15,363 bases of DNA from an uncultured Methanofollis sp. (GTDB taxonomy: Archaea > Halobacteriota > Methanomicrobia > Methanomicrobiales > Methanofollaceae): positions 1 to 15,363 of the forward strand of contig NZ_CALFSA010000181.1 in the NCBI RefSeq assembly GCF_937919355.1, written 5' to 3'. Within the stretch, counting starts at the first letter, position 1; each line of letters begins with the position of its first letter. The notes below the pieces were generated by a model. It saw only the letters and a list, made by a program, of their open reading frames with translations, had not been told where the DNA came from and searched no databases. The position numbers and the translations under genes are program-made. This document shows, piece by piece, positions 1 to 5,814 of the stretch.

Positions 1-533
1 TCGACCTCCTGAACGGCATGCCCTCGATCGTCTTCGGTCTCTTCGGGTTTGCATTTATCGTCCTTTACCTCAATGTCGGGGTCTCCCTCCTCGCGGGCAT
101 GGTCACCCTCGGGCTCATGGTCCTGCCGACTGTCATCAGGACGACGGAGGAGGCCCTGAAGACCGTGCCGGTGGCGATACGGGAGGGGAGCCTCGCACTC
201 GGCGCCACACGCTGGCAGACGATCCGGCGGGTCGTCCTGCCCCCGGCCCTCCCCGGCATCCTCACCGGCACGATCCTCTCGATCGGGCGGGCCGCCGGGG
301 AGACGGCGCCGATCCTCTTCACGGCCGTCGTCTTCTCGAAACGCTTCCTGCCGGCATCGGTCTTCGAACCGGTGATGGCCCTCCCGTACCACCTCTTCAT
401 CCTCACGACAAATGTTCCCGGTGCGGAGACGAACCAGTACGGCACCGCCCTCGTCCTCCTCGTCCTCGTCGTCGGGATCTATGCCGCCGCGATCGCCCTG
501 AGAAACCACTACCAGAAAAATGTCAGATGGTAA
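1..533 (+). CDS. pstA: Phosphate ABC transporter permease PstA (3' part)
   Basis: This is the C-terminal part of an inner-membrane permease of the high-affinity phosphate importer PstSCAB. The reading frame is open from the left edge (first whole codon at base 3), so the N-terminus lies outside the window. The visible part begins with the conserved L-N-G-M-P-S-I-V-F-G-L-F-G stretch. It then has the cytoplasmic EAA-type loop (E-G-S-L-A-L-G-A-T-R-W-Q-T, then L-P-P-A-L-P-G-I), which docks on the ATPase, and further hydrophobic helices up to a C-terminal segment rich in Leu and Val. The stop at 531-533 overlaps the proposed start of pstB, so the two are translationally coupled. The gene order pstA-pstB-phoU is the usual one; pstS and pstC should lie just upstream. 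Pst operons are normally induced by phosphate limitation, but their promoter is not in this window. Confidence 0.95.
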   Translation, partial: DLLNGMPSIVFGLFGFAFIVLYLNVGVSLLAGMVTLGLMVLPTVIRTTEEALKTVPVAIREGSLALGATRWQTIRRVVLPPALPGILTGTILSIGRAAGETAPILFTAVVFSKRFLPASVFEPVMALPYHLFILTTNVPGAETNQYGTALVLLVLVVGIYAAAIALRNHYQKNVRW

Positions 534-1296
534 GATGACAGAGACTGCAATCCTCTCAACCAGAAACCTCAACCTCTACTACGGGGAGAGGCACGCCCTG
601 AAGGAGATCACGATCGATATCGAGCCAAAGAGGGTGACAGCCCTCATCGGCCCCTCGGGGTGCGGGAAGTCCTCCCTCCTCCGTTGCTTCAACAGGATGA
701 ACGACCTTGTCGAGAATGCCAGGACCGAGGGGGAGATCCTCTTCAAAGGCGAGGAGATCACCTCTCCGGTGGCCGACGTCGTGGCGATCAGGAAGAGGAT
801 CGGGATGGTCTTCCAGAAACCGAACCCCTTCCCGAAGTCGATCTACGAGAACGTCGCATATGGCCCGAGGGTCCACGGTATCAGGGATGCAGAGGCCCTC
901 GACGCCATCGTGGAGAAGAGTCTCCGCGACGCCGCCCTCTGGGAAGAGGTGAAGGACCGCCTCCACTCCTCGGCCCTCGGTCTCTCCGGGGGACAGCAGC
1001 AGCGTCTCTGCATCGCCCGCACCCTGGCGGTCGAGCCCGAGGTGATCCTGATGGACGAACCCTGCTCGGCCCTCGACCCGATTGCCACGGCAAAGATCGA
1101 AGCACTCATCGAGGACCTGAAGACGCACTACACGGTGGTCATCGTCACGCACAGCATGCAGCAGGCGGCGCGGGCAAGCGACTTCACCGGGTTCATGTAC
1201 CTCGGCGAACTGGTGGAGTTCGGGGAGACGACCCAGATCTTCGAGGCCCCGAAGAACAGATTGACCGAGAACTATGTGACAGGCCGTTTCGGATAG
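520..1296 (+). CDS. pstB: Phosphate ABC transporter ATPase PstB
   Basis: This is the cytoplasmic ATPase that drives phosphate import through PstC/PstA. At 258 residues it is the normal family length. Walker A is G-P-S-G-C-G-K-S (residues 44-51) and the Q-loop is V-F-Q-K-P-N-P-F-P (about 97-105). The ABC signature is L-S-G-G-Q-Q-Q-R (155-162), Walker B is V-I-L-M-D-E (175-180), and the switch His is H211 in V-T-H-S-M-Q-Q-A. The S-G-C-G-K-S and P-N-P-F-P sequences are typical of PstB rather than other ABC ATPases. The start at 520 overlaps pstA by 14 bases. An ATG at 535, two bases after the pstA stop, is an equally possible start, since neither has a clear Shine-Dalgarno site. phoU follows after eight bases. 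Confidence 0.97.
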   Translation: MSDGKMTETAILSTRNLNLYYGERHALKEITIDIEPKRVTALIGPSGCGKSSLLRCFNRMNDLVENARTEGEILFKGEEITSPVADVVAIRKRIGMVFQKPNPFPKSIYENVAYGPRVHGIRDAEALDAIVEKSLRDAALWEEVKDRLHSSALGLSGGQQQRLCIARTLAVEPEVILMDEPCSALDPIATAKIEALIEDLKTHYTVVIVTHSMQQAARASDFTGFMYLGELVEFGETTQIFEAPKNRLTENYVTGRFG

Positions 1297-1304
1297 GTGG
1301 ATGT

Positions 1305-1955
1305 ATGAGCGAGAAATTTCATGACGAACTGAAGGCCCTGAGAGAGGAGTTCATTGAATACGGGCAGTTTTCAGGGGACATGCTGAAGGACGCCTTCAGA
1401 GCGTTGAAGGACGGGGACACGGCCCTTGCCGACTCTGTTCTTGGCAGAAAAAAGCACCTTGCAAATCTCTCAGACCATTTCGACGAGCGCCTGCTCACCC
1501 TCATCGCCCTGTACCAGCCGATGGCGAAGGACCTGCGTGTGATCGCCTGCACCCTCAAGATGAACGACGCCCTCTTCCGCATCGGGCGGTACGGCAAGGA
1601 CATCGCCATGCTTGTCCCGGAGTTCGCCGAGGCCGGTCACCTCGGCCGGATGCTCAACCTCCCGTACATGGCTGAAATGGTCTTTTCGATGGTCGACGAC
1701 GCCCTCCGTGCCTACGAACAGGGGGACACCGCCCCCATAGCCACCTTCTCCGAGAGGGACAGTTGCGTGGACGACCTGAGGTACTCGGTCTTCAGGGAGG
1801 GGGTCACCTACATGATGGAGGACCCGAAGAATATCGAGAGGTGCATGGACTACGTGATGGTGGCACGCTACCTCGAAAGGTGCGGCGACCACTGCTGCAC
1901 GATGGCAGAGAAGATCCACTACATGGTGACTGGGAAGAGGATCGAGATCAGGTGA
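1305..1955 (+). CDS. phoU: Phosphate transport regulator PhoU
   Basis: This 216-residue helical protein belongs to the PhoU family, whose members damp Pst activity and phosphate signalling when phosphate is ample. The family fold is two three-helix bundles that bind metal clusters. The first half carries the hallmark Q-P-M-A-K-D-L-R (71-78) and a weak metal motif around R-I-G-R-Y-G-K-D (92-99). The second half carries a better one, E-R-C-G-D-H-C-C (191-198). The frame runs far upstream inside pstB, but the ATG at 1305 is the right start: it lies eight bases after the pstB stop, has a G-rich site (ggtgg, 1296-1300), and gives the usual PhoU length and N-terminus. Archaeal PhoU has no PhoR/PhoB partner in this window, so its signalling target here is unknown. 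Confidence 0.95.
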   Translation: MSEKFHDELKALREEFIEYGQFSGDMLKDAFRALKDGDTALADSVLGRKKHLANLSDHFDERLLTLIALYQPMAKDLRVIACTLKMNDALFRIGRYGKDIAMLVPEFAEAGHLGRMLNLPYMAEMVFSMVDDALRAYEQGDTAPIATFSERDSCVDDLRYSVFREGVTYMMEDPKNIERCMDYVMVARYLERCGDHCCTMAEKIHYMVTGKRIEIR

Positions 1956-2238
1956 GGGGGGGCGTTTGCCGGGGGGGTGGGCAGCCCCCCCCCCCCCATA
2001 CTCAGGATAGGAGGGGGCGAAGGGTAGACTTCTTCAGAGTGTCAGAGTGCAGATTTCAGCCTTCCCCGGTCAAATCCTGAGCGGGGAACGAGCGTCAGCG
2101 AGTTCGAGAAAACCGTAGGTTTTCGATTACGACCTGAGGGAGTCGAGAAGGTCGAAGGCCTTCGAGGCAGTCCCCCGGTCATGAGGGATTCTCTCAATCC
2201 CGATCCGATCATGACGACCTCCCTGAACCAATACGATG
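1956..2238. repeat. Structured non-coding region with G/C tracts and inverted repeats
   Basis: No gene is visible here. Directly after phoU come G-runs, then a run of seven G (1971-1977) facing a run of thirteen C (1985-1997), which could fold as a strong hairpin and end the pst transcript. Three further perfect inverted repeats follow: TTCCCCG/CGGGGAA (2062-2068 and 2082-2088), GAAAACC/GGTTTTC around GTA (2108-2124), and the 14-base palindrome TCGAAGGCCTTCGA (2152-2165). The density of short palindromes suggests a dispersed intergenic repeat or a structured RNA. That is inference, because no second copy exists in this window. Confidence 0.5.
1971..1997 (+). terminator. G7/C13 hairpin after phoU
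   Basis: Seven G (1971-1977), a seven-base spacer and a run of thirteen C (1985-1997) can pair as a long GC stem 16 bases after the phoU stop. It has no following T-tract, which archaeal terminators usually rely on, so termination is only probable. The 13-C homopolymer is also a likely site of length variation or sequencing error. Confidence 0.4.
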
Positions 2239-2246
2239 CCTTTATC
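2239..2246 (+). promoter_or_regulatory. Candidate TATA box for the ferritin-like gene
   Basis: CCTTTATC resembles the archaeal TATA consensus. A transcript starting about 26 bases downstream (near 2270) would carry only a short leader containing the GGAGGT ribosome site at 2271-2276. This fits translation from 2283 and argues against starts further upstream. Confidence 0.35.
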
Positions 2247-2282
2247 ACACCCCCGGCAGAGGAGTTGGCCGGAGGTAAAGAC

Positions 2283-2588
2283 ATGCCGGAATTTGGTAAC
2301 CCCTTTGCAGGCACCGCATACGGCCGGAAGTTGACCGATGCCGAACTCGTCCGCGCCGTCCGCTTCATGGTCGCGGCGGAGTACGAGGCGGTCCAGCTCT
2401 ACCAGCAACTTGCGGAGTCGACCGGGAACAAACTCGCACGGGCGGTCCTCCTCGACATCGCGGAGGAGGAGATCGTCCACGCGGGAGAGTTTCTCCGTCT
2501 CCTGAAGGAACTCTCGCCCGAGGAGGAGACATACTACGCAAAAGGGAGAGAAGAGGTCGAGGAGATGATCAAGAAGACGAAGAAGTGA
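2283..2588 (+). CDS. Two-helix ferritin-like (rubrerythrin-type) protein
   Basis: This is a 101-residue half-ferritin: a single pair of helices that must dimerise to make a four-helix iron site. Helix 1 carries E35 in E-A-V-Q-L-Y and helix 2 carries the E-I-V-H motif (E63, H66). One Glu in helix 1 plus ExxH in helix 2 is the ligand pattern of encapsulated-ferritin-like and half-rubrerythrin proteins, which oxidise and sequester iron or remove peroxide. The frame is open back to 2181, but ATG 2283 is preferred. GGAGGT (2271-2276) sits six bases before it, and the family typically begins M-P-E-F-G-N-P-F. The 34 extra upstream residues look non-coding. The C-terminus is a short Lys/Glu tail with no obvious encapsulin-docking peptide, and no encapsulin gene is nearby. 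Iron or peroxide role is inferred from the fold. Confidence 0.85.
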   Translation: MPEFGNPFAGTAYGRKLTDAELVRAVRFMVAAEYEAVQLYQQLAESTGNKLARAVLLDIAEEEIVHAGEFLRLLKELSPEEETYYAKGREEVEEMIKKTKK

Positions 2589-2620
2589 TCGACTCTGGTG
2601 GGCACAGGACCGGGCCCATC

Positions 2621-2640
2621 GTCTCTTCTTTTTTTCCCGT
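2621..2640 (+). terminator. T-rich terminator after the ferritin-like gene
   Basis: A pyrimidine-rich stretch with seven consecutive T (2629-2635) lies about 40 bases after the stop codon and just after the self-complementary GGGCCC. Poly-T tracts are the main termination signal in archaea. Confidence 0.55.
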
Positions 2641-2666
2641 CTTTCTAGGGGCCTCGATCTCCCGGA

Positions 2667-2686
2667 CCCCGGCCGGCGCGCCGGGG
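2667..2686. repeat. GC-rich inverted repeat
   Basis: CCCCGGC (2667-2673) and GCCGGGG (2680-2686) form a perfect seven-base stem around a six-base loop. It lies between the T-rich terminator and the next promoter and may be a second termination or RNA-processing structure. Confidence 0.45.
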
Positions 2687-2699
2687 GCAATCTCGCAGT

Positions 2700-2738
2700 A
2701 ATGGCGGCTGAATCCGGTTCGGCGACAGAACCGCCATT
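2700..2738. repeat. Inverted repeat with two competing stems
   Basis: AATGGCGG (2700-2707) and CCGCCATT (2731-2738) are perfect eight-base complements. Nested inside, CGGTTC (2715-2720) pairs with GAACCG (2728-2733). The two stems share bases 2731-2733, so they cannot both form fully. As the element sits 15 bases upstream of the TATA box of the 35-residue gene, it could be a protein-binding dyad or part of a small RNA; the sequence alone cannot tell. Confidence 0.4.
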
Positions 2739-2752
2739 TCCGCACCGGCAAA

Positions 2753-2760
2753 CTTTATCT
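2753..2760 (+). promoter_or_regulatory. Candidate TATA box for the 35-residue gene
   Basis: CTTTATCT follows an A-rich BRE-like step and lies about 55 bases before the ATG at 2812. It would give a leader of about 29 bases that includes the full Shine-Dalgarno site. A second candidate, GTATATCT near 2780-2787, would give an almost leaderless transcript and so would waste the ribosome site; the first is preferred. Confidence 0.45.
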
Positions 2761-2795
2761 TTTGCATGACAGATCAGAGTATATCTAATCTGGAT

Positions 2796-2804
2796 AGGAG
2801 GTGA
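2796..2804 (+). promoter_or_regulatory. Ideal ribosome binding site of the 35-residue gene
   Basis: AGGAGGTGA is a full nine-base complement of the 3' end of archaeal 16S rRNA, seven bases before ATG 2812. It is the strongest such site in the window and is the main evidence that the tiny frame is translated, probably at high level. Confidence 0.75.
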
Positions 2805-2811
2805 GTCCTCT

Positions 2812-2919
2812 ATGACCTACGAGACCCAGAAGCGCTCCTCGTCCAAGGGTAAGAAGGACGTGGATGCCAGGAAGGAAGTTGCGCCGGTGAAGAAGAGCAC
2901 AAAGTCCAACCGGCTCTGA
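2812..2919 (+). CDS. Unrecognised 35-residue basic small protein
   Basis: I do not recognise this protein. It begins M-T-Y-E-T-Q-K-R-S-S-S-K-G-K-K and ends T-K-S-N-R-L. It has nine Lys and three Arg in 35 residues, few hydrophobic residues, no Cys, no signal peptide and no membrane segment. It is probably disordered alone and may bind nucleic acid, a ribosome or an acidic partner. Evidence that it is real is the nine-base Shine-Dalgarno site at perfect spacing, a TATA box upstream, a T-rich terminator closing off the previous gene, and a small GC hairpin (2928-2941) just after its stop. It is its own transcription unit, between a ferritin-like gene and a methyltransferase. It is too short for most gene callers. 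Confidence 0.65.
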   Translation: MTYETQKRSSSKGKKDVDARKEVAPVKKSTKSNRL

Positions 2920-2927
2920 ACAGGCGG

Positions 2928-2941
2928 GCAGGCGCACCTGC
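2928..2941 (+). terminator. Small hairpin after the 35-residue gene
   Basis: GCAGG (2928-2932) and CCTGC (2937-2941) pair around CGCA, nine bases after the stop codon. The sequence after it is pyrimidine-rich but has no long T-run, so this is a weak terminator candidate. Confidence 0.3.
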
Positions 2942-2980
2942 TCATCATACATACCCCTTTCACGCACCCCCTGCGATGGC

Positions 2981-2989
2981 CCTATATCT
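2981..2989 (+). promoter_or_regulatory. TATA box placing the methyltransferase start at +1
   Basis: CCTATATCT is centred about 26 bases before the GTG at 3011. Transcription would start at or next to that codon, making a leaderless mRNA. No Shine-Dalgarno site is visible before the GTG, which agrees with this. Confidence 0.5.
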
Positions 2990-3010
2990 CCAGACCATCC
3001 ACGTTTCAGG

Positions 3011-3742
3011 GTGGAATATTTTGATCTCATCTCGATCTCGACGAGCGGTATGGCCATCATGAACCCCACGACACCTGAGAAGGTGACCCGTGCCGGGGCG
3101 GTGGCCGGTCTCTCCGCCGGCGACCGGGTTGTGGAATTCGGTTGCGGTTACGGGACGATCCTCGCTCTCTGGGGGAAGAGGTTCGGGATCGCCGGGCGCG
3201 GCCTCGACATCAGGGAAGATGCCTGTCGCCGGGCCGTCGCCCTCCTTGAAAAGGAAGGTCTCTCCTCGCAGGTCGAGATCGCCCGTGCAGACGTGCTGAA
3301 CGAGACGCCCGACGGCCGGTACGACTGTGCGGCCTGCATCGGGTCCTCGCATATCTGGGGCGGCTTTGCCGGTGCGATCGAAGCGATGAGCGCATGGCTC
3401 AAACCCGACGGCAGGATCGTTATCGGAGAAAGGTACTGGGCGAGGGACAATGTCCCCCCTGAATTTGCACGGCAGTGGCGCGACGTCCTCACCGAGTACG
3501 AGATCGTGCAGGCGGCACGGGACGCGGGTTTCGATATCGCGGCAACCTTCCGCGCCTCGCCCGACGACTGGGACACCTACGAGTCGGGCAACTGGCAGGG
3601 GCTCCTTGCCTGGCTGCGCGACCACCCCGACGGCACTGAAGCCGACGAAGTGCGGGAGTACCTCTACCGCATCCAGGACGAGTATGCCGCCTACGGCCGG
3701 GAGTACATGGGTTTTGCCATCTACGTGCTCGTCCCCTTCTGA
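3011..3742 (+). CDS. Class I SAM-dependent methyltransferase
   Basis: This 243-residue Rossmann-fold methyltransferase uses S-adenosylmethionine. Motif I is V-V-E-F-G-C-G-Y-G-T (40-49), and the acidic residue that binds the ribose is in G-L-D-I-R-E (64-69, D66). Later elements are A-D-V-L-N (motif III region) and a core strand ending in L-K-P-D-G-R-I-V-I-G-E (motif IV/V region), followed by a 100-residue C-terminal part rich in aromatic and acidic residues. The GTG at 3011 is chosen because M-E-Y-F-D-L-I-S looks like the natural N-terminus of this family and the TATA box sits 26 bases upstream; ATG 3050 or 3059 are alternatives. The substrate (small molecule, cofactor or protein) cannot be read from the sequence. 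The gene stands alone, with its own promoter and an inverted repeat starting at its stop codon. Confidence 0.85.
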   Translation: MEYFDLISISTSGMAIMNPTTPEKVTRAGAVAGLSAGDRVVEFGCGYGTILALWGKRFGIAGRGLDIREDACRRAVALLEKEGLSSQVEIARADVLNETPDGRYDCAACIGSSHIWGGFAGAIEAMSAWLKPDGRIVIGERYWARDNVPPEFARQWRDVLTEYEIVQAARDAGFDIAATFRASPDDWDTYESGNWQGLLAWLRDHPDGTEADEVREYLYRIQDEYAAYGREYMGFAIYVLVPF

Positions 3743-3772
3743 GGACCGCAGACATTTATTGCCGCGGTCCTC
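3741..3772. promoter_or_regulatory. TATA box enclosed by a 9-bp inverted repeat
   Basis: GAGGACCGC (3741-3749) and GCGGTCCTC (3764-3772) are perfect nine-base complements around a 14-base AT-rich centre. That centre contains CATTTATTG, the likely TATA box of the ACT-MBL gene, whose ATG lies at 3789. The left arm starts inside the methyltransferase stop codon. The repeat could be an operator that blocks TBP, a terminator hairpin for the upstream gene, or both. Confidence 0.5.
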
Positions 3773-3788
3773 CCATTGATCTCAAGAT

Positions 3789-5336
3789 ATGGCGGCACAG
3801 AAAGAGAAGATCTCCTTTGTCGCCCGCATGCCTGACAGGCCCGGCGCCCTCCAGAGAGCGGCCGGGATCATCATGCGGCACGGCGGGAACATCAACCGCA
3901 TCCAGTACAGCAGGTGCATCGACCCATCCACCGTTTTTCTGGAGGTAACGGCATTTCCGGAGGACCATGTCGCCATCAGGGACGGACTTGCCGCCATTGG
4001 CTATCTCCAGACCCATATCCCGGCCCCGGGTTTCCTGCGTATCCATGTCACCCTCCCCCATGTCCCCGGCGCGCTCGCCCGTTTCCTGGACCTGACGACG
4101 ACAGTCGGCGCCAATATCGCACACGTCGACTTCGACGACAGGGGGAACCACCCCGACCGCCTGACCCTCGCCCTCAGCCTCGAAGAGAGCGGGAAGGTCG
4201 ACGACCTCCTCAACAGCCTGAAATCGCAGTACCCGATCGAGATCCTCGAATACGACCAGACCGGCGACACCCTCGACGAGACCGTCTTCTATATCTGGTT
4301 CGCCCAGCGCCTCCGGCGGTTGACAGGTCAGGCCGGGGACGACTTCCTCCTCCGTCTCCTCGGCGACATGAACCACATCGCCCAGGACCTCGCCGCCCGC
4401 GGCGCCGACCTCCGGCAGGTCTTTGCGAGCATCCTCCAGACAGGCGAGAGCCTGAACCGGACCTGCGGCGACGGCTTCTACGCCGACGTCCAGCATCTCC
4501 GCGTGGCCCCGGAGATGGACCTCTTCTGCTTCCAGTTACCGGGCGGGGGCAGCATCTACGTCTTCGAGACCCCTGACGAGACCATGATGGTCGACACCGG
4601 TTACGGCATCTACTACCCCGACGTCATCAGGATGTTCAGGCACTATGGCATCGGCAATGGCACGAAGTTGCGGAGAGTGGTGATCACCCATGCCGACGCC
4701 GACCACTGCGGTGCGGCCGGTTTCTACGAGACCCCGGCCATGATGCACCCGACGTCGGCGGCGATCATCGAGACCTCGGACCGCGCCTACGGGTCTCCGG
4801 CCGAGGGGTCGGTCCTGGAGACGGTCTACACGACGATGATCAACCTCTTCTCCCGCTTCAACCCGCCGAAGAATTTCACCCTCTTCGAGGGCCCGACCGG
4901 CGAGGTACGGGGGATCTTCCCAGTCCTTGAAAAGTTCGCCTTCGGCGGCAGGACCTTCGAGGTGCTGGAGGGCCGCGGCGGTCACGTCCGCGGTCTCGTC
5001 TACCTTTTCTGTCCCGAGGAGGGCGTCCTCCTGACGAGCGACACCGTGATCAACTTCGGCAGTCTCACCGAGGCGAGGAAGGTCTACAGTTCCCTCGCCG
5101 ACTTCCTGGTCACCTCCGTGAACGTCGACTCTGGCACGGCGAGAGAGGAGAGGCACGCCCTCCTCGACATAGCGGCCGCCGTGGACCGCGACCTCGCCGC
5201 ACGGGGAAAGCGCTGCCTCATATGCGGCGGCCATGGTGCGGTCTCCGTCCTGCAGAACGGCAAATTACAGGTCTTCGGGGAGGTCGAGCACTACACCCCG
5301 GCAGGGCAGACCGGAGACGGGACGACCACTCCCTGA
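3789..5336 (+). CDS. ACT-ACT-metallo-beta-lactamase fusion protein
   Basis: This 515-residue cytosolic protein has two N-terminal ACT domains (about 7-76 and 82-156), a helical linker (about 163-225) and a metallo-beta-lactamase-fold hydrolase (about 240-500). ACT domains usually bind amino acids or other small ligands to control an attached enzyme. In ACT1 the ligand loop is M-P-D-R-P-G-A-L (14-21); in ACT2 it is L-P-H-V-P-G-A-L (89-96). The hydrolase has M-V-D-T-G (D269), the core motif T-H-A-D-A-D-H (H301, D303, D305, H306), G-G-H (H399), S-D-T (D418) and G-G-H-G (H482). The second His of the usual HxHxDH is Asp, a variant also known in ComEC-type enzymes. The substrate is unknown. ATG 3789 is about 31 bases after the TATA box, so the leader is only a few bases. 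The stop is 14 bases from the convergent next gene. Confidence 0.85.
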   Translation: MAAQKEKISFVARMPDRPGALQRAAGIIMRHGGNINRIQYSRCIDPSTVFLEVTAFPEDHVAIRDGLAAIGYLQTHIPAPGFLRIHVTLPHVPGALARFLDLTTTVGANIAHVDFDDRGNHPDRLTLALSLEESGKVDDLLNSLKSQYPIEILEYDQTGDTLDETVFYIWFAQRLRRLTGQAGDDFLLRLLGDMNHIAQDLAARGADLRQVFASILQTGESLNRTCGDGFYADVQHLRVAPEMDLFCFQLPGGGSIYVFETPDETMMVDTGYGIYYPDVIRMFRHYGIGNGTKLRRVVITHADADHCGAAGFYETPAMMHPTSAAIIETSDRAYGSPAEGSVLETVYTTMINLFSRFNPPKNFTLFEGPTGEVRGIFPVLEKFAFGGRTFEVLEGRGGHVRGLVYLFCPEEGVLLTSDTVINFGSLTEARKVYSSLADFLVTSVNVDSGTAREERHALLDIAAAVDRDLAARGKRCLICGGHGAVSVLQNGKLQVFGEVEHYTPAGQTGDGTTTP

Positions 5337-5350
5337 CCTTTTCGCCACTC

Positions 5351-5719
5351 CTAAAGATCGATGCCGCGCTCTCTCAGTTCTTTTGTCTTTATCTCCGAAC
5401 AGGCCTCGCACCTGAACTCAGGGGCGCTGTCGTCCGTCCGGTCGTAGTTGGAGGTCCTGACCAGGCGGTAGCCGCGGCAGACCTTCCCGCAGTCCACGCA
5501 CCTGATATTCTCCTTCACCTCCCACTGCGCGGCGAGGGTCTTCGAGGTGAAGATGAAGCGGTCCACCCAGAAGAAGATGAGGCCGCCGATGAAGTTCGCT
5601 ATGATGGTGGCGGTGAGGGGGTCCAGCGTGGAGAGGAGGATCAGCACGCCGGCGAGGAGTGGGGTCGAAAGTTGCCACCTGATGAGGTAGAGTCCGTAAC
5701 GCTTGAGATTGACGTCCAT
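5351..5719 (-). CDS. Small membrane protein with C-terminal zinc ribbon
   Basis: This 122-residue protein has two predicted membrane helices (about 15-32 and 36-53). A soluble domain follows, with cysteine pairs C74-x2-C77 and C104-x2-C107 plus C81, a layout typical of a zinc ribbon. The stretch N-F-I-G-G-L-I-F-F-W-V-D-R-F-I-F loosely recalls the GtrA family of small lipid-linked-sugar membrane proteins, but that similarity is weak and I do not assign a function. The N-terminus M-D-V-N-L-K-R-Y with basic residues before the first helix places it inside the cell. Its promoter is a clear TATA box on the minus strand at about 5744-5755, so the leader would be only a few bases. It is divergent from the SET-domain gene and converges on the ACT-MBL gene with 14 bases between stops. 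Confidence 0.75.
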   Translation of the reverse strand: MDVNLKRYGLYLIRWQLSTPLLAGVLILLSTLDPLTATIIANFIGGLIFFWVDRFIFTSKTLAAQWEVKENIRCVDCGKVCRGYRLVRTSNYDRTDDSAPEFRCEACSEIKTKELRERGIDL

Positions 5720-5743
5720 ATCCCATCAAGAATATGGCAAAAT

Positions 5744-5755
5744 CGATAAATAAAC
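5744..5755 (-). promoter_or_regulatory. TATA box for the membrane/zinc-ribbon gene
   Basis: Read on the minus strand this is TTTATTTATCGA-like, AT-rich in a GC-rich genome, and about 30 bases before the ATG at 5719. It lies in the 95-base divergent gap shared with the SET-domain gene, for which only a weak A-rich candidate near 5776-5783 can be seen. Confidence 0.5.
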
Positions 5756-5814
5756 ATGAGTATAGGGCACGGTGGAAAAATCTTCATCACCCATGACATG
5801 CCACCTGATCAGGC

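Noticed and set aside
660..1304. Upstream extension of the phoU frame through pstB
   Set aside because: The extension is an Arg/Gly/Pro-rich out-of-frame reading of pstB; PhoU similarity begins exactly at ATG 1305.
1956..2080. Coding frame covering the tail of phoU and the gap after it
   Set aside because: It depends on reading through the G/C homopolymers and has no start signal or recognisable sequence.
1956..2180. CRISPR array or tRNA in the repeat-rich gap after phoU
   Set aside because: The palindromes are all different, with no regular repeat-spacer pattern, and no cloverleaf could be drawn.
2181..2282. N-terminal extension of the ferritin-like protein
   Set aside because: It contains the proposed TATA box and the GGAGGT ribosome site for ATG 2283 and shows no family similarity.
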